Shown here piece by piece: positions 60,420 through 64,000 of a DNA stretch of 64,000 nt (position 1 is its first letter; every line of letters starts with the position of its first letter). The translations under genes were made by a program, and so were the position numbers. Source of the DNA: a virus; the IMG/VR virus record IMGVR_UViG_3300046096_000464, positions 1 through 64,000 of that record. The stretch is one strand, 5' to 3'. The notes below the pieces were generated by a model. That model was not told where the DNA came from and ran no database searches. It was given only the letters and a program-made list of their open reading frames with translations.

Positions 60420-60720
60420 AAACACTATACTCTGTAATATGTGTAGCTGTGGTATATACATTATCTAGTCAGTCTTTTGTAGGAGAAAAGTCATTAAAAG
60501 CACTTCAAACCTATTGGATACGTCAAAGAGTATTATTATGCACTACCGATTATGTATGTCTATCTTGCTACCTAATGTAATAAAATCCAGATCGGAGATT
60601 GTAACTCCCAAACACTATAGTCTGTAATATATGTAGCTGTGGTATATACATTATCTAGTCAGTCTTTTGTAGACAAAAAGTCATTAAAAGGACTACAAAC
60701 CCATTGGAGATCGATCGCTA
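60420..60720 (+). repeat. 180-bp tandem unit, locus 2
   Basis: Last third of a unit (60420-60482), one full unit (60483-60672, starting GAGAAAAGTCATTAAAAGC) and the first 48 bases of a third (60673-60720), all nearly identical to locus 1. Total organisation implies unequal crossing-over. Confidence 0.75.
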
Positions 60721-61125
60721 CCTACCTCAGCTTAGTTACTAACATCCTCTCAAACTGCGCTAGAATGCCCGATCGACAGTGTTTGTAGTGTAGTGGTAGT
60801 GAAGTGTAGTTGTTGCCTGTGTTGTCATGTAATATACTACATCAGGAAGGACAAAAAGACAGTGTGTGGTTGTAGTGTAGTGAAGTATGCTGGATATGCC
60901 TGACTTTTTTACTCATCGACTTCGCATGATTTAAAATAGGGGGTAGGGGGTTTCCTATAAGAATTTGACTTCTAAGACAGTGCATTTGACGGATATATTT
61001 ACCAATCTTTTTAAAATTTTTTTAGAATTTTTTTTTTTGAAAAGGTCTTTAGATTTGCCAGCTATATTTACAAATCTTTTAAAATTTTTTTTAATAATAA
61101 ATAAATAAACAAATAAATTTATATT
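60721..61125. other. Non-coding region with duplicated AT block
   Basis: Contains a core relic (GCTAGAATGCCCGATCG, 60767), a GTAGTG-rich stretch (60780-60890), GGGGGTAGGGGG (60938-60949) and two ~40-base near-copies beginning ATTTGACGGATATATTTACC (60983) and ATTTGCCAGCTATATTTACA (61052), each ending in AAAATTTTTTT. No gene on either strand. The AT block may be the promoter region of the next gene. Confidence 0.5.
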
Positions 61126-61929
61126 ATGAGAAAATTATATCAACAAATTACAGAATTTTATGAATTGCAAGAAGCATTGAGCAAAATGCCATCATCGGAT
61201 ATAATTTCCGATGAAGGATATCATCAAACAAAACTTACGCATTATCAGGGAGATGCGGAATTTACACCAAGTAGATATCACCAAGATTATTCAGGGGTTA
61301 CACATAGTGTAGCGTGGATGAATAAAAAAAAGGGTAACAGCAGTTCGATAACAGACAAAAAGAACACATTACATGATGCAGCACATTTACATAATCATTA
61401 TATACAGAATAACACAGATATTGGAGATGTAGTCAGATCTGATACTATGCCAGATGCGGATGGCGAAGGAAACAAACGAGCAAGAATATATGGAAAAATG
61501 GCAGGATTTGGGGGACTAAATAAAGCGGGGGAACAATATGGAATCGTAAAAAAACACGCAGACGATCATCCAGAAGAACACAAACGAGGAAAAAAATATT
61601 TACATCCGTTAGAACATGATGAAATAAACGCGCATGGAGATAAACCTAGTGCTGGTTCGACTGATGGAAAAATTCGTACTATGAGTAGAGATTATGGAGA
61701 AGGGGGGAAATTACATATCACTCGAAGAAATAGAGTAATGCACGGAACTGCAATAAATGCAGATGGGAGCGAATCCGAACATATGACAGATACAGAATCC
61801 GATCATCCAGACAATGAAAAACATTTAGCAGAACTACATAGTCATCACAAAGATTATGTAAATTCTAAACAAAAATCTAAAACTCCAGCAATTGATGCGC
61901 TAATTACGAAGTTAAAAACTAAAAAATAG
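61126..61929 (+). CDS. His-rich protein, paralogue of 11821-12384
   Basis: 267 residues. Shares with the 187-residue paralogue the opening MRKLYQQITEFYELQEA, YHQDYSGVTHSVAWM, GDVVRSD...DADGEGNKRARIYGKMAGFGG, EQYGIVKKHADDHPEEHKRGKKYLHPLEHDEI, then adds ~90 His/Asp-rich residues (SDHPDNEKHLAELHSHHKDY). No known fold seen. Presence of two copies in different genome regions implies a virion-related or dosage-dependent role (inferred). Confidence 0.75.
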   Translation: MRKLYQQITEFYELQEALSKMPSSDIISDEGYHQTKLTHYQGDAEFTPSRYHQDYSGVTHSVAWMNKKKGNSSSITDKKNTLHDAAHLHNHYIQNNTDIGDVVRSDTMPDADGEGNKRARIYGKMAGFGGLNKAGEQYGIVKKHADDHPEEHKRGKKYLHPLEHDEINAHGDKPSAGSTDGKIRTMSRDYGEGGKLHITRRNRVMHGTAINADGSESEHMTDTESDHPDNEKHLAELHSHHKDYVNSKQKSKTPAIDALITKLKTKK

Positions 61930-61933
61930 AAAA

Positions 61934-62070
61934 ATTATTAAATTTAATAATGACCTTCTAAAATCAATTAGAAGGTCATTATTTTTATAATTTGGTACTA
62001 GTAGTCATTATTTAGATTATCATTCGTTGTAGGGCATCCTAGAGGGGTCTGAGAGCATAATATAGGTTCC
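61934..62070 (-). repeat. Complete composite module, reverse copy
   Basis: Palindrome 61934-61951, terminator AATGACCTTCTAA/TTAGAAGGTCATT (61949-61980), TACTAGTAGTCATT, minus-strand core 62023-62041 and GAGGGGTCTGAGAGCAT. Confidence 0.8.
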
Positions 62071-62071
62071 C

Positions 62072-62458
62072 CTAATATGTGTCATTATTAAAAAGAATAT
62101 TATAAATTTGAATGAGTGGAATAAATCTGTGATAATATGTCACAGGGGTACTATTAATCACTTCTACCGTCTTCTGGGTTTGGATTGCCATAAATATCAC
62201 CAACTCTTTGTAAATTATATCGCATTTCAATCTATTTGGGTGTATACAACTTAGAATAGTTTCAAGAACATCAAATGGGGGGTTTGGTGACTGTTCATAG
62301 ATACCATCTTCATTTTCAGTGAATGAGATGAGATGTGAGTGATGAACATAATCGAAGTCTATTTTCTCATCAGCACAAAACTCATGAGGATCCCATATTG
62401 TTCCAATAGAACTGGTTAACAAATGCTGAAATTTGTTATAAAAATCTTGGTATGCCAT
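62072..62458 (-). CDS. Hypothetical protein, tandem duplicate A
   Basis: 128 residues. MAYQDFYNKFQHLLTSSIGTIWDPHEFCADEKIDFDYVHHSHLI aligns along its length with the neighbouring 126-residue protein (MTYTEFYNKFEHLLTNSVGTLWDPHEF). The genes overlap by one base (TGATG), so they are a recent tandem duplication translated together. Conserved HHxH and WDPHEF patches may be functional. No known family. Confidence 0.7.
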   Translation of the reverse strand: MAYQDFYNKFQHLLTSSIGTIWDPHEFCADEKIDFDYVHHSHLISFTENEDGIYEQSPNPPFDVLETILSCIHPNRLKCDIIYKELVIFMAIQTQKTVEVINSTPVTYYHRFIPLIQIYNILFNNDTY

Positions 62459-62838
62459 CAGTATAAAAATAGTAAATTGTAGAACTGTCTGATATGAATG
62501 AAGTGGTGCAAAATGGTAGTAGGTACACGATTAACCCAACCAAGAGTTTTTTGATGTCGAATAGACATATAAACTTCAATTTCTTTAAGTTTTATATCAT
62601 TGTTCATTCTTCTACCAGAATGGACAGCATTAAATATTTCTTCTAGTTCATCAAATATAGGTTCGGGGGGTTGTGTAAGTATAGTATCAACTCCTTTAAT
62701 AGTATAAATAGGATGGTTATGGTGGATAAAATCGAAGTTAATTTTCTCACTAGCATCGAATTCGTGAGGATCCCACAAAGTGCCGACAGAATTAGTGAGG
62801 AGGTGTTCAAATTTGTTATAAAATTCGGTGTAAGTCAT
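62458..62838 (-). CDS. Hypothetical protein, tandem duplicate B
   Basis: 126 residues, paralogue of the adjacent downstream gene, with the same FYNKF..LL, GT-WDPHEF, FD-.HH.H and PFDVLE/IFDELE segments. Divergence is moderate, so both copies are probably maintained. Four bases follow the next gene upstream. Function unknown. Confidence 0.7.
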   Translation of the reverse strand: MTYTEFYNKFEHLLTNSVGTLWDPHEFDASEKINFDFIHHNHPIYTIKGVDTILTQPPEPIFDELEEIFNAVHSGRRMNNDIKLKEIEVYMSIRHQKTLGWVNRVPTTILHHFIHIRQFYNLLFLY

Positions 62839-62842
62839 ATTT

Positions 62843-63205
62843 TTATAATCCTCGCAATAATGAGTTTAAATTAGACAAATCTTCAGAAGATAGTGTATAT
62901 GTCTCAATATAAGTGTTGTTACAGTGTTCAATTTTGATGGTTATTTCGGCACCAAAACGAATAAGAGTTAATTTGTGGGGATAAGCATTACGACAGATTG
63001 TAATAGTCCGAGTATTTTTTACAAAAGAGCGTTTGTGAAAGTATTGAATTTTGCCGTTAGGTACAAGTTTATTATTACAACCAGGAACAGAATCTGTCAA
63101 TACTTGATATACAGGAACTAGTAATACATCACTAGTCATTTGTTCTGTTAAGTGGTACAATTTGGCATCAACAAGAGAATCAAAAATTTTAGTATCAGAA
63201 GACAT
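62843..63205 (-). CDS. Hypothetical protein, 120 aa
   Basis: 120 residues, beta-rich and basic in the middle (KRSFVKNTRTITICRNAYPHKLTLI), acidic at the C-terminus. First gene of the three-gene minus-strand unit with the tandem duplicates; upstream lies a module-core relic (63238) and a homing endonuclease. Function unknown. Confidence 0.6.
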   Translation of the reverse strand: MSSDTKIFDSLVDAKLYHLTEQMTSDVLLVPVYQVLTDSVPGCNNKLVPNGKIQYFHKRSFVKNTRTITICRNAYPHKLTLIRFGAEITIKIEHCNNTYIETYTLSSEDLSNLNSLLRGL

Positions 63206-63258
63206 AGTTAATTTGGTGAGAATATGTAAGTGGTGTAGTAAGGCATTCTATGGGCATC

Positions 63259-63957
63259 TCAGAACATAATCGGGGCATCCCAAGTAAGTTGATTCTCTAG
63301 ATGTGCTTCGATCAATTGGTTTAGTTTTGATTGATGTTCTGGAGTAAATTGTATAGTAGAATCAGGCAACCAATTAGGTACTTCTTTGAGGTATCGTTCG
63401 GGAGATACTACCCCTGATTTAGTGGCAAACTGATAATGAATGTTTTGAAGGCAATTCTGATCTTTTGAACCAAAATTTATAAATTTGTCATGTATTCTTG
63501 GCATACGGATTATTGTTTGATAGCTAGTACCACCACGATTATATTTTATACCTATAGGAAGTCCCGATGACTTTTTCATTAATGCTATATTGAACCAATT
63601 TGTCACTAATTCTAAATTAGATCTTGTATTATTACTAGGATCGCCATCTATATGATTGATCACCCAATTTTGATTAGTCTTCAATCCAACTATTAATTCA
63701 TAAATTTTTACATTTTTTCCATTTTTCTTTGTACTAAATCTGCCTTCACAATCCGGACACCAATTATATAGTTTTAATAGATCTACTTTATCAAGATCGA
63801 TAGTATTAGTATATAATCTACCAGTATTAGTATTGAGTACATGTAAAGTTTCATCTACAAACAATTGATTAAAAATTAATTTATAATTACTTTTATTTAC
63901 ATTATGATGAGGTAGATCGAATTCCCATTTATTAGTAGTGTTGGTATAATGAATCAT
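63259..63957 (-). CDS. HNH homing endonuclease, intact family member
   Basis: 232 residues from ATG 63957, chosen because the family begins MIHY/MIHF; a longer frame reaches the window edge. HNH core WVINHIDGDPSNNTRSNLELVTNWFN; N-terminal FDLPHHNVNKSNYKL and C-terminal TWDAPIMF as in the 35087 copy (high identity overall). A zinc-like Cys pair (CPDCEGR) lies near residue 60 in place of the other copy's NPDSGGR. A GGTATAATG box overlaps the start. Confidence 0.85.
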   Translation of the reverse strand: MIHYTNTTNKWEFDLPHHNVNKSNYKLIFNQLFVDETLHVLNTNTGRLYTNTIDLDKVDLLKLYNWCPDCEGRFSTKKNGKNVKIYELIVGLKTNQNWVINHIDGDPSNNTRSNLELVTNWFNIALMKKSSGLPIGIKYNRGGTSYQTIIRMPRIHDKFINFGSKDQNCLQNIHYQFATKSGVVSPERYLKEVPNWLPDSTIQFTPEHQSKLNQLIEAHLENQLTWDAPIMF

Positions 63958-64000
63958 ACAGTTTGTCTCATTCGCAAATAAAGGATAGTAGGTAAGCATA

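Noticed and set aside
60936-60955. Possible CRISPR or tRNA signals around the G-rich and GTAGTG-rich stretch
   Set aside because: No regular repeat-spacer pattern and no tRNA cloverleaf or GGTTCRA loop could be found.

Overview
The window is an internal slice of a large, AT-rich, T4-type myovirus that very probably infects a phycobilisome-containing cyanobacterium. T4-type content is direct: primase gp61, a 5'-nuclease of the RNase H family, the gp33-gp59-gp32 cluster, gp53, a gp48/gp54 tube-cap protein, gp4, a gp2-like protein, a gp19-fold tube protein, gp26 with a frameshifted gp51-like tail, gp27 and gp5. The cyanobacterial link rests on an NblA-like phycobilisome-degradation protein and on cyanophage-style fibre proteins. 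The same strain of evidence suggests a freshwater or brackish host, but no host can be named from the sequence.

Layout. 1-4.6 kb: the end of a structural-type gene, small membrane and coiled-coil proteins, and primase. 4.7-11.2 kb: a class Ia ribonucleotide reductase locus in which NrdA is broken into three reading frames (two inteins in the first) and NrdB carries a third intein; all three inteins sit next to catalytic or metal-binding residues. 11.3-22 kb: hypothetical genes, an M15 endolysin, a PD-(D/E)XK nuclease, a split rnh, thyX, nblA, an RNA ligase truncated beside an HNH homing endonuclease, a RecB-like exonuclease, gp33, gp59 and gp32. 22-47 kb: tail and baseplate morphogenesis on both strands, including two divergently transcribed, paralogous tape-measure-like giants carrying different wall-hydrolase domains, then long fibre proteins. 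47.5-51 kb: a ParB-like regulator and a lone TnpB element. 51-61 kb: small acidic orphan genes in repeated cassettes, each with its own promoter, hairpin leader and GATC-type terminator (an early accessory region). 61-64 kb: a paralogue of an upstream gene, a tandem duplicate pair and another homing endonuclease.

Three repeat systems run through the window. (i) A composite intergenic module, with core TAGAATGCCCTACAACGCA, often a TATAAATA late-promoter-like box and an AATGACCTTCTAA-type terminator, occurs about 20 times in both orientations and resembles the promoter/stem-loop mobile cassettes known from T4-type phages; one copy splits nrdA and supplies a start codon. (ii) An AT-only palindrome, ATTATTAAATTTAATAAT, lies either just before start codons or just after stop codons at about 17 sites. 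(iii) An HNH homing-endonuclease family is present as two intact copies and at least six decaying copies. No tRNA, rRNA or CRISPR array was seen.
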